A DNA stretch of 64,000 nucleotides, from the NCBI RefSeq assembly GCF_905171775.1, contig NC_053493.1, positions 248,650,438-248,714,437 on the forward strand, read 5' to 3'. Of this stretch, positions 45,913-57,105 are shown piece after piece. Each line of letters opens with the position of its first letter. Positions within the stretch are counted from its first letter, which is position 1. Made by a program: the position numbers and the translations under genes. Below the pieces are notes generated by a model, which saw nothing but the letters and a program-made list of their open reading frames with translations, was not told where the DNA came from and ran no database searches. Source of the DNA: Rana temporaria (Eukaryota > Chordata > Amphibia > Anura > Ranidae).

Positions 45913-46860
45913 CCACTTAAGATCCGGACCAATACGCAGGTTAAGGACCTTGCCCCGTTTTGCGATTCGGCACTGTGTCGCTTTAACTGACAATTGCGCA
46001 GTCGTGCGACGTGGCTCCCAAACAAAATTGGCGTCCTTTTTTTTCTCAGAAATACAGCTTTCTTTTAGTGATATTTGATCACCTCTGCGGTTTGTATTTT
46101 TTGCACTATAAACAAAAATAGAGCGACAATTTTGAAAAAAATTCAATATTTTTTACTTTTTGCTATAATAAATATCCCCAAAAAAGATATAAAAAAAAAA
46201 TGTTTTCCTCATTTTAGGCCGATACGTATTCTTCTACCTATTTTTGGAATCGCAATAAGCGTTTATCGATTGGTTTGCGCAAAATGTATAGCATTTGCAA
46301 AATAGGGGATAGTTTTATGGCATTTTTTATTAATATTTTTTTTTTTTACTACTAATGGCGGCGATCAGCAATTTTTTTCGTGACTGCAACATTATGGCAG
46401 ACACATCGGACACTTTTGACACATTTTTGGGACCATTGTCATTTTCACAGCGAAAAGTGTTATAAAAATGCACTGATTACTGTGAAAATTACAATGGTAG
46501 TAAAGGGGTTAACCACTAGGGGGCGCTGTAGGGGTTAAGTGTGACCTCATGTGTGCTTATAGCTGTAGAGGGTGGGGCTGGACTTGTGACATCAGTGATC
46601 GTCGTTCCCTATATCACTGAAATTGGCACACAGAAGAACGATTCTTCAGCTCCTGTGACCCAATTGCAGGACACCCGTGGCGATCGGGTCCACGGGTCCC
46701 GCGGGCTAGGTCATGGAGCTTTAGGCTGGGTCCCGAGCGTGCCACCGGTGGCGCGCTCGCAACCCACGGCTGGGCTCTTAAAGGGGACATACATATACGT
46801 CCCTGTGCCCAGCCGTGCCCTTCTGCCAACGTATATCGTTGTGCGGCAGTCCTTAAGTGG
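45913..46860 (+). mobile_element. TTAA-family element (CCACTTAAG ends), full length
   Basis: 948 bp, TTAA at 45909-45912 and 46861-46864, ends CCACTTAAG / CTTAAGTGG. The interior holds A/T tracts, GGCGGCGATCAGCAATTT and a GC-rich right third. Non-coding. It is the most complete copy in the window and the reference for 33226-36130 and 42655-43045. Confidence 0.85.
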
Positions 46861-46865
46861 TTAAG

Positions 46866-47510
46866 TTCATCTGGATATGCAGGCCAGATTATATTCTCTA
46901 TACTTCCTTATAAGAATATATTCAATGTGACTTTAGCTATACCAAATGTTTGATTTTATTGTATACTATATGAGGAAGTACCAACTTTAAATGTGTTGAT
47001 TAACAAAAGATCTTTTTTTAATTAGGTGTATTAATTAGATAGGAGAGTTGCTAGCAGTGTCTGAAAAAGTCCCATGCTGAAAGCACTTGACTAGGGAAAT
47101 CACAAAGAGACCCAATTTTGTATTAAATAATCAAAATGAAAAATAACACAGAAAAACTGTACAAAACATAAAACATGTAATTAATCTACATTAGATAGAA
47201 AGCTAGGGTTCTACTAACTGAACTTCAAAAGAATGCATTTATGTGTAACTAAAAGTAAAACATTTTTAGAATGTTTGGAGGGAGTAGGGAAGGGTTAAAA
47301 CGCCTGTAAGTTTTTTTTTTTTTTAATCACTTTATACATTATTTCGCTCTACGAGACCACTGGACAGTAAAGGGTGAGAAATCCAATTTTTCATTTTTTT
47401 AAGAGATTATGAGGTGAGGGGAAATCAGTTCTGGTGGGATCTTTAGTTTCAGCAACAACTGATTGAGAGGGGATTTCCTCTTACTTACTTAAAGGAAGTG
47501 ATATGAATTT
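46866..47510. other. No gene or clear repeat seen
   Basis: AT-rich, with a T-run near 47312-47324. Nothing recognised. Confidence 0.35.
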
Positions 47511-47514
47511 TAAC

Positions 47515-48545
47515 TGTAGCACCTGGTTACTTAAAAGGTATCGGTGCTAGTTAAATTTAGAGGAGGATCAGAGTGTTAAATGACTCTGATCCAATTATTA
47601 TGTTCTAAACTGGTCTCTGTCTCAGCTTGTCTGTGCTGTGGGCTGTCTATTGTTACTGGGGTGTAGTTCCTACCCCAGGACAGTAGGTGGCAGCAGTGGA
47701 GTCGAGGTTTGGGTGCTCTTCCCCAGCCACCAATCAGGAGGGTTGGGCCTCACTGTGCATGCTGGGGGAGGGTATTTGTGGGGCAGACACCATTAGTCTT
47801 GGTCTTCTTTGGAGTGCGGCACCCACCTTTAGGGTGACTGCGCATCACGACGCCCCGGCGAAACGGCCTTGTCCCGGAACAGCGGAGTTCCTGTTTCGGT
47901 GACCATGTTGGTCCGGAACATCTGAGCTGTGGCTGGGAGCCCAGTGGTCACCTGGGTTCCCAATGTTGAAGATCCCAAGCGGGATAGCTGTTCGGTGGGG
48001 AGTCCATCTGAGGAGAGCCAATGAGAGGCTGGTGATCCAATAGGGTCTCGACAAACCACCTGGGATCAAGGTAGCCGGACACTGAGAGACTGGTCACCTC
48101 TCAGTCGGTACCTGAACATTATCTGAAGGTGTTCCAGACAAAATTCTATCAAGTAGGATCATCTCCGTAATCACAATCACAGACAGGGCCTGTGGCAGAG
48201 ACTTTTCCTACATGTTCGAGCGGTACTCTGGCTGCCAGGTCAGTTAGAGAGGCCTGTCCAGGTACGCTATACGCACTCTGGCTGGAGTGGTGAAGAATAC
48301 AAAGTATTGTTGGTAGCAGGACTGTTTCCTTATCGTCTGCTATTTCTTCTTCTACTTCACCTCTACTCTTCATCACAAGTTTTAATGTTTTTACCCGGCT
48401 GGGTAATAAAGGGCACAGCAAAAGACACCAGTGGTGGACATTCCGTTACTGCTATATGCACCATACACCCCTAGGCCGACGGAAGAGCCATGAGGTAACA
48501 TGCCACTCAAAACAAACCAGCAGCTCTTTCGGGGGTAGTGCTACA
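47515..48545 (+). mobile_element. Solo LTR (TGTAGCACC...GTGCTACA)
   Basis: Starts TGTAGCACC, ends GTAGTGCTACA, with TAAC on both sides (47511-47514, 48546-48549). A polyadenylation signal AATAAA is at 48405-48410, placing the R/U5 boundary just downstream. Same family as 39484-40396. No internal region. Confidence 0.8.
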
Positions 48546-48732
48546 TAACCAATCACCAATGGCATATCCTGTGTATTTGAAACAAGAGCCATAATATTTT
48601 TTTATATCCCAATGCTTCTCTATTTGTCAAAATTATTTTCAGTAGTTATAACGAAACAAGGTGAAAACTAATGGGCAAAAAACTGGAGACAGTGTTTTTT
48701 TTTAAATGATCTGAATGTTTTTTATGAAGCAC

Positions 48733-49061
48733 CAGGGCTTTTTTTTCAGGGGGAACTCAGTTCCACCACCTCTGGCTCAGACTCTTTGGTGCCTGCTCGC
48801 CACAATCACTTGTAAACACAGAAGTCCGGTTTCTGTGTTTACAAGTGACATCTCTGAACTCTGTTTAACCCCCATGAACTCTGCACTCTGTATGTAATGC
48901 AATCCTGGTATTTAATGCCCCTTTAAGACCCTTCTACTGTTTGTGAAATCTGACCACATTCACTATTTGATGTGATTTGGAGGTTGTGTGGGGGGGAGGG
49001 AGAGGTTTTGGGGGGTCATGGTTGAGTTCCGGCACCTATTGTTTGAGAAAGAAAAGCCCTG
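48733..49061. mobile_element. hAT MITE (CAGGGCTTTT ends)
   Basis: 329 bp, ends CAGGGCTTTT / AAAAGCCCTG, perfect 8-bp duplication TGAAGCAC (48725-48732, 49062-49069). Internal TTCTGTGTTTACAAGTGA / CACTTGTAAACACAGAA hairpin at about 48808-48848. Confidence 0.9.
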
Positions 49062-49574
49062 TGAAGCACTTCAGTAAAAAAATGAATGTGTGAATAGTGG
49101 CATATGTAGCGCTCATAAGGCAAAACATAGGGATAATAATGGCATGAAAAACAAAATGCAAGGTTTTAATAGGCGTGCATTAAACATGGAGATAATAAAG
49201 GCATGCTAGTCCACCCTGACAAAATGTTAGGATAAGAGAAGCATGCTTTGACAGCCACAGGCCCATAGGGTACTTCATTTTAGTTAAGCGAACCTGTAAA
49301 CAGTGGCTACTTCATAATACACAGGAAAAAACGTACTATCCTGACAATACACAAGCCCGAAATGGGCAATTATATACAATACTATAGCAACCGTCAACTG
49401 TTACAACATGCAGGCAGCAAATAGGCAATAATTACAATACAGAAGCAGAAAACATTGCATTTATCACTATATGGGCTGAGTAAGATGAGATTAAGTTAGT
49501 TTACCTTCATTATACGGTGCCCCTCAGTCCCTCACTTCCTGATCAACCACTAACTGTCTGTCTATTCTCAGACT

Positions 49575-49598
49575 TATATATATATATATATATATATA
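49575..49598. repeat. (TA)n microsatellite
   Basis: About twelve TA units. The surrounding 49070-50199 shows no gene or named repeat. Confidence 0.9.
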
Positions 49599-50207
49599 GG
49601 AGGGAATTTGCATTAACCTAAACAACACACAGTGTAATTGATATGAACCTTGTAATATACATGTAAATAATATTAGTCCAACAATCAGTGAAAATTGATT
49701 AATAAAGGTAATCAGATAAAACATGTGATTATGCTTTATTATTTACTGTACTGTATAAGTCCTGAAGAAAAAGCTGTAAATCAAGTGATGATAAATGTTC
49801 ATATAAACTTCTGATGCAGCGCCTTGATATCTGCAATATCAGCTAATAGGTGTTTTTATTATCCCAGCGGAGAAATATAAAGCCAGGTGGCCTCTTACTG
49901 GACAAGATGCACCCCAAATTATAAGGGTCACACATGCCTGACATACACAGTGATCACCTGTCATGGCCAATCACAGCACCAGAGCCTAGGATACCCGGAA
50001 ATGACTCCAGGAGCCAGCCGGAGCAGGGTACAAGGATCCCTGCGGGGGCTTTGATCTAAGGTAAGTAATTCATAATGAGCTAGTATGCTATGCATATTAG
50101 CTCATTATGCCTTTGTCTTGCAGGTTTTTTTTTTTGTTTTGTTTTTTGTTCTGTGGGTTTACAACCACTTTAATGATTACCTTTAGTACACTCACTTGTA
50201 TGGTAGT

Positions 50208-51409
50208 CAGTGGCGGTTCGTCCATAGAGGGCGCTGGAGCGCCGCCCCCTCTGGCTCTCACCGCCACTGAAATAACATAGATTCATGCATTGCACGAATC
50301 TATGTTATTATCGCCGCTGCCGCTGTTATTCAGATGGACGGCGCTCATGTCCGGCCATCTGAATAACGCCAGCTGGTTGGCTGTACGGGAATGTCTATCA
50401 AAGCCAACAGCCCTCGGGTCCCGGAAGCTTATTCTCGGAGCGCACAGACTGTACGCCCCTTGGATAAGATGACAGGCGTCTCAGCCAATCAGGTTGGCCA
50501 GTTCTGGCTATCGGTAACCTGATTGGCTGAGACGCCTGTCAGTCAACGAGGGCGGGAGAAGACATCGTGGGACGTGGATGCCTGACTCCAGTAAAGGTAA
50601 GTGCCAGGCGGGGGGGAGGAAGCAATTTACAGGGCACAGTGGGGACCATTGGCACAGCGGCGACCATTGGCACAGCGGCGACCATTAAAGGGCACAGTAT
50701 TGACAATTGATGGCACAGTGGCTGCGTTTAATGGCATGGCACAGTGGTGACAATGGATGGCACAGTGGCTGCGTTTAATGGCATGGCACAGTGGTGACAA
50801 TGGATGGCACAGTGGTGACAATGGATGGCACAGTGGCTGCATTTAATGGCTTGGCACAGTGGTGACAATGGATGGCACAGTGGCTGCGTTTAATGGCACA
50901 GTGGTGACAATGGATGGCACAGTGGTGACAATGGATGGCACATTGGCTGCATTTAATGGCATGGCACAGTGGTGACAATGGATGGCACAGTGGCTGTGTT
51001 TAATGGCATGGCACAGTGGTGACAATGGATGGCACAGTGGTGACAATGGATGGCACAGTGGCTGCATTTAATGGCTTGGCACAGTGGTGACAATTGATGG
51101 CACAGTGGCTGCGTTTAATGGCATGGCACAGTGATGACAATGGTTGGCACAGTGACTGCGTTTAATGGCATGGCACAGTGGTGCGAATTGATGGCACAGT
51201 GACTGCATTTGATGGCATGGCACAGTGACTGTGTTTAATGGCATGGCACAGTGGTGACAATGGATGGCACAGTGACTGCGTTTAATGGCATGGCACAGTG
51301 GTGCAAATTGATGGCACAGTGGCTGCGTTTGATGGCATGGAACAGTGGCTGCGTTTGGGCACAGTGAGACTTTTTGAGCAGTGAAAATTTTGAGCACCAG
51401 CCGCCACTG
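50208..51409. mobile_element. hAT element with ~750 bp of satellite
   Basis: 1,202 bp, ends CAGTGGCGG / CCGCCACTG, perfect 8-bp duplication ATGGTAGT (50200-50207, 51410-51417). The left third contains foldbacks (ATAACATAGATTCATGCA mirror; CAACCTGATTGGCTGAGACG mirror). The remainder is a GGCACAGTGG satellite. Sister of 12067-13441. Clean ends and perfect duplication suggest a younger insertion than its sister. Confidence 0.9.
50630..51365. repeat. GGCACAGTGG satellite, higher-order pattern
   Basis: Alternates two related units, GATGGCACAGTGGCTGCGTT (+TAATGGCAT) and GGCACAGTGGTGACAATG, giving a ~50-bp higher-order repeat with local duplications. The same GGCACAGTGGCTGCATTT core makes up the array at 12600-13375. 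Confidence 0.9.
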
Positions 51410-51492
51410 ATGGTAGTATTGGCCAGTATTCACAAAATTGTTGGTCCACCTGTTTGCTCCACTAGAACGATGGCTTTTTGCCAGGTCTGTTA

Positions 51493-51942
51493 GGCCTAGT
51501 ACACACGAGAGGATTTATCCGCGGATACGGTCCACCGGACCGTATCCGCGGATAAATCCTCTCGAGGATTTCCACGGATTTTGATCCGATGGAGTGTACT
51601 CACCATCGGATCGAAATCCGCGCCGAAATCCCATCGCGATGACGTGTCGCGCCGTCGCCGCGATTATGACGCGGCGACGTGCGCGACGCTGTCATATAAG
51701 GATATCCACGCATGCGTCAAATCATTACGACGCATGCGAGGGATGGGTTCGGACGGATCGATACGGTGAGTCTGTACAGACCACCGGATCGATCCGCTGG
51801 TTCCGATTCCAGCGGATAGATTTGTAGACATGTCATAACATGACATAAATATCCGCTGGAACGTACACACCAGGGGATCTATCCGCTGAAACCGATCCGC
51901 TGAGATTTTTCAGCGGATGGATCCTCTCGTGTGTACGGGGCC
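51493..51942. mobile_element. Harbinger-type MITE (GGCC...GTACACACGAGAGG)
   Basis: Left GGCCTAGTACACACGAGAGG, right CTCTCGTGTGTACGGGGCC; flanks TTA (51490-51492) and TAA (51943-51945). The left end holds a second perfect hairpin in which GAGAGGATTTATCCGCGGAT is mirrored within 60 bp. Body rich in GGATCGAT/ATCCGCTG. Confidence 0.85.
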
Positions 51943-51946
51943 TAAC

Positions 51947-52116
51947 CAAGGTTGCCACCTCATCCCTTTAAAACCGAACACATATGAATTACACAGGTTC
52001 TGAGGCTAATTAAGGTGGTAATTAGACTCATTTGGTGCCTTACCTGCTTTAAATTAGCCTCAGAACCTGTGTAATTCATATGTGTTCGGTTTTAAAGGGA
52101 TGAGGTGCCAACCCTA
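51947..52116. mobile_element. 170-bp foldback hAT MITE
   Basis: Perfect 8-bp duplication GGCCTAAC (51939-51946, 52117-52124). Ends CAAGGTTGCCACCTCATCCC and GGGATGAGGTGCCAACCCTA; arms mirrored through ACACATATGAATTACACAGG. The left duplication is made of the last bases of the neighbouring MITE, so this one inserted later. Confidence 0.9.
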
Positions 52117-52357
52117 GGCCTAACATTAGTTTCTTGGCTTACCTGGGTATAGGTCCCCACAAATCCTAGGTGTTTTTTTAATGGTGTACAACAAAACATC
52201 CGTGGTTTTGAAGCCTGAGCTACCCTGTGCCTTAAAGCAATGAAAAAATAATCAATGGCTACAAATTGAAAGGGTAATGCAATACCTAAAATACAATTTC
52301 ACAAACTGGATTGTTTGTTACTGGCAATTATACACTCATAATAATTATTTTCTAAGC

Positions 52358-53253
52358 CAGTGTTTCTCAACTCCAGTCCTCAAGGAGTCCAAACAGGTCA
52401 TGTTTTCAGGCTTTCCCTCAGATGAAATGGTGAGGTAATTGCCAAGGAAGTGAAACTGATCAAATCACCTGTGCAAAATAATGGCAAGCCTGAAAACATG
52501 ACATATTGGGGCGTCTTGAGGACTGGAGTGGAGAAACACTGGGCCAGATTCAGATAGAGATACGACGGCGTATCTCCTGATACGCCGTCGTATCTCTGAG
52601 TTCCGTCTGTCGTATCTATGCGCCTGATTCATAGAATCAGGTTCCGCATAGATCTCCCTAAGATCCGACAGGTGTAAGTGACTTACACCATCGGATCTTA
52701 GGCTGCAATTCCAGGCCGGGCGCTAGGTGGCGTTTCGTTTTTTTTACGCGCCGAATATTTCCGCCGATTCAGAAACGAACGACCGCCCGGTGCATTTTGT
52801 TTACATCGTTTGCGTTTGGCTTCTTCCGGCGTATCGTTACCCCTGCTATATGCGGCATATCCTATGTTAGGTATGGCCGTCGTTCCCGGGTGTAATTTTA
52901 AATTTTTTACGTTGTTTGCGTAAGTCGTTCGAATACGGATGGACGTAATTTACGTTCACGTCAAAACCAATGACGTCCTAGTGACGTCATTTGGAGCATC
53001 GCACACTGGGAAATTTAGCGGACGGCGCATGCACAGTTCGTTTGGCGCGGGGACGCGCCTGATTTAAATGTTACACACCCCCTAGCCGCGGAATTTGAAT
53101 TCCGCCGGGGGATTTACGATCTGCCGGCGCAACTTTAGAGGCAAGTGCTTTCTGAATAAAGCACTTGCCTCAAAAACTTGCGCCGGCGGATCGTAAATCA
53201 GATAGGTTACGCGGATCTAAAGATCCGCTAACCTATCTGAATCTAGCCCACTG
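52358..53253. mobile_element. hAT MITE split near its right end
   Basis: CAGTGTTTCTCAACTCCAGT at the left, ACTGGAGTGGAGAAACACTG at the right once the insertion at 52541-53249 is removed. Perfect 8-bp duplication TTCTAAGC (52350-52357, 53254-53261). Net size about 184 bp. Confidence 0.9.
52541..53249. mobile_element. ~709-bp Harbinger MITE inside the hAT MITE
   Basis: Ends GGGCCAGATTCAGATAG / CTATCTGAATCTAGCCC, ACT duplication (52538-52540, 53250-53252). It interrupts the hAT MITE one base before its end. Subterminal hairpin GATACGACGGCGTATC; body with TTACGTTCACGTCAAAACCA as in 35627-35646. Confidence 0.9.
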
Positions 53254-53261
53254 TTCTAAGC

Positions 53262-54116
53262 TGAAGTCATAAAAGATTTATTCTTCTGTACCTTTATTTT
53301 ACAAGAATCGCTATTTGGAAACATAATGTATCATCGTCTGCCAGGTCACATGGTTGTCCTTATTTTTTGGTTCCTTATAGATTTCCTGTGTATTGTATAA
53401 CAACATACAGTATAGACAGACACATATAAGTAAGAATTATTTTATTTCAACCCAGAACAGCACACCCCTTACTCAGGACAAGATACTTAAAGCTTGTTTG
53501 GGCAGAGACAGCCTTATGCAATATCACACCGGGAACTTGTCACATGTAGCAGCTAGTAGGTGCCTTGGGATTGTCTAATTTCACATATCTAAATTAACAG
53601 GGTGTGGAACAAAACAGATTGTTTAAGGTGAAAGATTCTGTGGTTGTTGTCTGGGTGAGACATTCTTCATTACAGATCACAAAATGAGTAATTCTGCTGT
53701 CTGGAAGAGTCTGTATTATGCTATACAACACACCTTTTCATAACCTGGCTTACCTTTTATGCATATACTTAGTGCAATGGCATTAAAGTGATAAAAGACA
53801 AACAAAAAAAATCTGTTTGTAAGCGATACAGAAAGCCATAATCATCACATGCTATTTATACACAGTAACTTAAGCAAAGCAACATTTACTTTGATTTGAA
53901 ATTCTACAACATAATAACATAATTATGTTTTTTGACATTTTAAGACGTACATTTTTAAAAGAAAGAAGCCAGGACAATTTTTTTTAGCCATAACACCTTT
54001 GTCTTGTTTACCCACTGATACTTAACTGTTTTGCAGCATCCCAGTACCTTGTATGCACAAAGGTAACAAAAATCAGAAACAAAATGTAATATATTATAGC
54101 TTAGCAGTCTTTAGAT
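53262..54116. other. Repeat-poor stretch, no gene seen
   Basis: AT-rich, no ends, arrays or coding signal recognised. Confidence 0.4.
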
Positions 54117-55120
54117 TTAGGGGCAGATCCACATACCTGCGCGTAAGAATCCACCGGGCGCAGCGTATCTAATGCCGCGTACACACCATCGCTTTCTGCG
54201 ATGGAAAGAAACGACATTTTGAAAAACGTCAATTTAATTGACTGTGTGTGGGCAAAAACGTCGTTTTATGTCTTCTAAAAAACGACAGAAAAAAATTGAA
54301 GCATGCTTCAATTTTATGTGTCGTTTTTGGCCGACGTCGTTTTCTGTGTTCTAAGCATTGACCGTGTGTACGTAAAAACGTCGATTTAAGCCCGCGCATG
54401 CTCAGAAGCAAGTTAGGAGACGGCAGCGCTCATTCATGTAAAACGACTGTTCAGAATGGAATCAGCACATTCGTTAAGGTGTTTTTCAGCTTATAGACAA
54501 GAAAAGAAAGCGCTTCTTTAACCCCTGCTTTTAACTGCTACCCAGAAATGGACGTTTGTTGCGGCTGATCTTGTTACATAGTTATGACAAGCTTTTAATT
54601 AGTTTCTTTCTTGTTTGATAATGTTTATGTTTGTGTTCTGTTATTTAGTTGTATCTTCCATCTTAAACATTTTAAATATATATATTGGTCCACCTTTTTT
54701 ATTTTTTTTTATATTTTTGTCACCAATTTTATTTGTAATCTCTATTTTGGGTTTATTTAGGAGTGTGTGAAGTGTCTGCAACAACCTAATTTTTTAGTTA
54801 ACTCACCCACAAGCATGTTTTTTTACCTTGTTAATGTTTGCAATATTTATTTTGTAATGGGTCTGCCCACTCAATAATGATCTCTCAAATCTACAATAAA
54901 GAAACATGGTGAAATTTGGCTGAAAAATTAACATTTATTTTAGTCTTCATAAAAATTTCAAAAAAAAAAGGTGGCAACCCAAAAACACAACATAATAAAA
55001 ACAAAGATGCCAAGGAAGGCAGCACTTTAGAGCATGCTTGATTTTTTCTGAAAACAAGGGTCCCCGAAGCCACAAATACAGCCTGTGAGTCCACATTAAA
55101 ATTCCATCAGGGGCACCGTA

Positions 55121-55259
55121 TTATTTCTTGGGCTTTTTCTTCCCAGCAGCCTTCCCTGCAGTCTTCCCTGCAGCCTTCCCTGTAGCCCGAGTCCTTGGGG
55201 GCTGGGTTCCTGGAGGAGATGAGGTGGCAGGAGCCAGAGCAGCCTCATGAAGTGGAGGA

Positions 55260-55291
<32 letters not shown>

Positions 55292-56803
55292 AGCAGCAAG
55301 GACAGGAGGAGCAATCCGCACAATGTGGGTGTCGTCATCGAGCTGCCCCAGGGATGCCATGCTTATGGCTTGGAAGATGAGGAGTTCGCAGCGCACACGC
55401 TGGCTCTGCTCCAGATTGTAGAGCTTGGCTGCAATGAGCGCTGCGAACCCCTCAACTTCACTGGGTGGCTCTCGGATGGCTGCAGTAGCTTGGCGAAGCA
55501 GGCCCTGGGTCTCCTCCTCCATTTGTCGCATACTCCTGAGCCGTTTATTGGGATTGCGGAATGGAGGGATCCGGGAGATGGTATCCCGCCGGCGTGCCTC
55601 CTGGGTCCCACTGGGGCCTGCCACCTCCTGGCTCCCAGTGGGCTCGGCCACCTCCTGCCTTGCAGTTGGCCCTGGCTCCTCCTGGCTCCCTGTGGGCCCT
55701 GTCGGTTCCTGGCTCCCTGTGGGCCCTGGCTCTTCCTGGCTCCCTGTGGGCCCTGGCTCTTCCTGGCTCCCTGTGGGCCCTGGCTCTTCCTGGCTTGGGT
55801 CTGCCTGTGTATCAAAAAAAGGAACATATGTTATTTCTGTTTGTCATTAATCACACACATTTTTACAATCATGAGTGATGCAAATTGAATGTCAATATAT
55901 ATTACACACAGGGTCGCCATCCCTAATTATGTGGCCCCTTAAACACCTTCAGACATGGTCCCCCTGGAATTATGTGGGTTGTTGCATGCCTAATTTAGCA
56001 AATAAGTGGCCTTTTCCCCAAAAAATTTTATATTAAATTTAGTGTCAACTAGATAGTACTCAAAAAGGGTGTCTTCCATCTGGGACCCCTTGCAGGTGTA
56101 TTGCGTTACTCCCCCCTACTGGCCTATCTGAAAATGCCACCCACGCCTTCATAAACATTATTAATTTGCCAATTTTGACCCCATCATGTTTTGCCACTAC
56201 TGACTATTGATCCTATCCCTAAACTTAGGAGATTCACATAGAATTTAGAACAATAGTAACATACATTTAACATTATTACTATACTTGTCATATACTAACT
56301 AAATTCATACAAAAAACACATACCATTCTCCATGGCTCACAATTGGGGTCCTCCAGGAACTCTTGCTCTTCCTCCGAGCTTGCCTGCTCTTGTCTGCAGG
56401 GAACACTGGAGGATTGGCTGCTGGGAAGCTGGGAGCTACCTCTTGGGGGAAGGGTAGACATGGATGCCCTGGTCTCAATGTGGTCGTCCAGGAACTGCAG
56501 CTGACTGTAGTACCACAGGGTTGGTTTGTATATGGAGTCAGCTGCAGCCCCAGACCTCATTGAGGCCAGGACTTGGACCCGTTGGGCCCTGTAGGTGCCC
56601 CTGATGGAATTTATTTTGCTTTTCACTGTGTCTGTTGTGGCGTTGGGGACCCTTGTTTTCAGAAAAACAAGCATGCTCTGTCTAGCTTTTTCCCTGGCAT
56701 CTTTGTTTTTATTTATTGTGCTTTTGGTTTGCCACAGAACAGGATGTTCCTTCCATTTTTGTATGAATTCTGTGAGGAAATCAGCATCCTTGAAGGGATC
56801 CAT
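55121..56803 (-). CDS. MADF-domain DNA-binding protein of the Harbinger element
   Basis: Two exons, 56803-56324 and 55804-55121, joined in phase 0 by a GT-AG intron (donor GTATGT, acceptor GATACACAG), giving 387 codons that I read as fully open. The ATG at 56803 (MDPFKDADF) is chosen because no other ATG lies upstream in frame and a CAG precedes it, perhaps an acceptor for a leader exon. Residues about 5-105 form a MADF domain: FLTEFIQKWKEHPVLWQ, then KARQSMLVFLKT, VKSKINSIRGTYRAQ and KPTLWYYSQLQFLDDH. A Ser/Glu-rich linker follows, then five GSQEEPGPT-type 9-residue repeats at the start of exon 2, a helical segment (LRSMRQMEEETQGLLRQ), an Ala/Pro stretch and a basic tail ending KKKPKK. MADF domains bind DNA, so a role at the transposon ends is plausible but inferred. 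It is transcribed away from the Myb-like gene from a shared upstream region. Confidence 0.8.
55660..55800 (-). repeat. 27-bp coding minisatellite in the MADF gene
   Basis: About five tandem 27-bp units (GGGAGCCAGGAAGAGCCAGG + GCCCACA) encode repeated GSQEEPGPT. The period is a multiple of three, so copy changes keep the frame. Confidence 0.85.
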
Positions 56804-57105
56804 TCTTTCTGCACATGAAACAGAAGCCAAAACATAATGTAATTAAAGCCACTAGCTTACTTCCCCTAACTAGCCCACAAACTCATTCCCTATTCACTAT
56901 AATAAAGTCGGAATAAAAAACTTACGTATCGTCGTTATGAAAGATCGTGATTTACGCCTTCTTCCACAGACTATGCACGCCGTTTACAAACACGTCCCAT
57001 CCCTTTTACACTACGCACGCGTGACGCTCCGCACGACACCCCGCCCCTGACGTTCGGTATCGTCCTTTCGTAGCCCCTTCTCTGTCGTTTGGTGAGTGAG
57101 AAAAG
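56804..57105. promoter_or_regulatory. Presumed divergent promoter, MADF / Myb-like genes
   Basis: 302 bp lie between the two start codons, which point away from each other. The 56990-57090 part is GC-rich and CpG-rich (CACTACGCACGCGTGACGCT, CCCCGCCCCTGACG), including a CCCCGCCCC GC box, against an AT-rich background. No TATA box is obvious. Promoter function is inferred from layout only. Confidence 0.5.

Noticed and set aside
47687..48421. Open frames on both strands at 47.7-48.4 kb
   Set aside because: Within the solo LTR, short, overlapping, no motifs.
50627..51433. Minus-strand open frames with repeated CHPLSPLCHAIKRSHCA
   Set aside because: Satellite read-through inside the hAT element, same reason.
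55195..55888. Plus-strand frames of 61-213 codons over the MADF second exon
   Set aside because: Antisense shadows of the minus-strand MADF coding sequence and its 27-bp repeat.
56804..56830. Upstream TTG as start for the MADF protein
   Set aside because: A non-ATG start is unlikely in a vertebrate gene; the ATG at 56803 is used instead.
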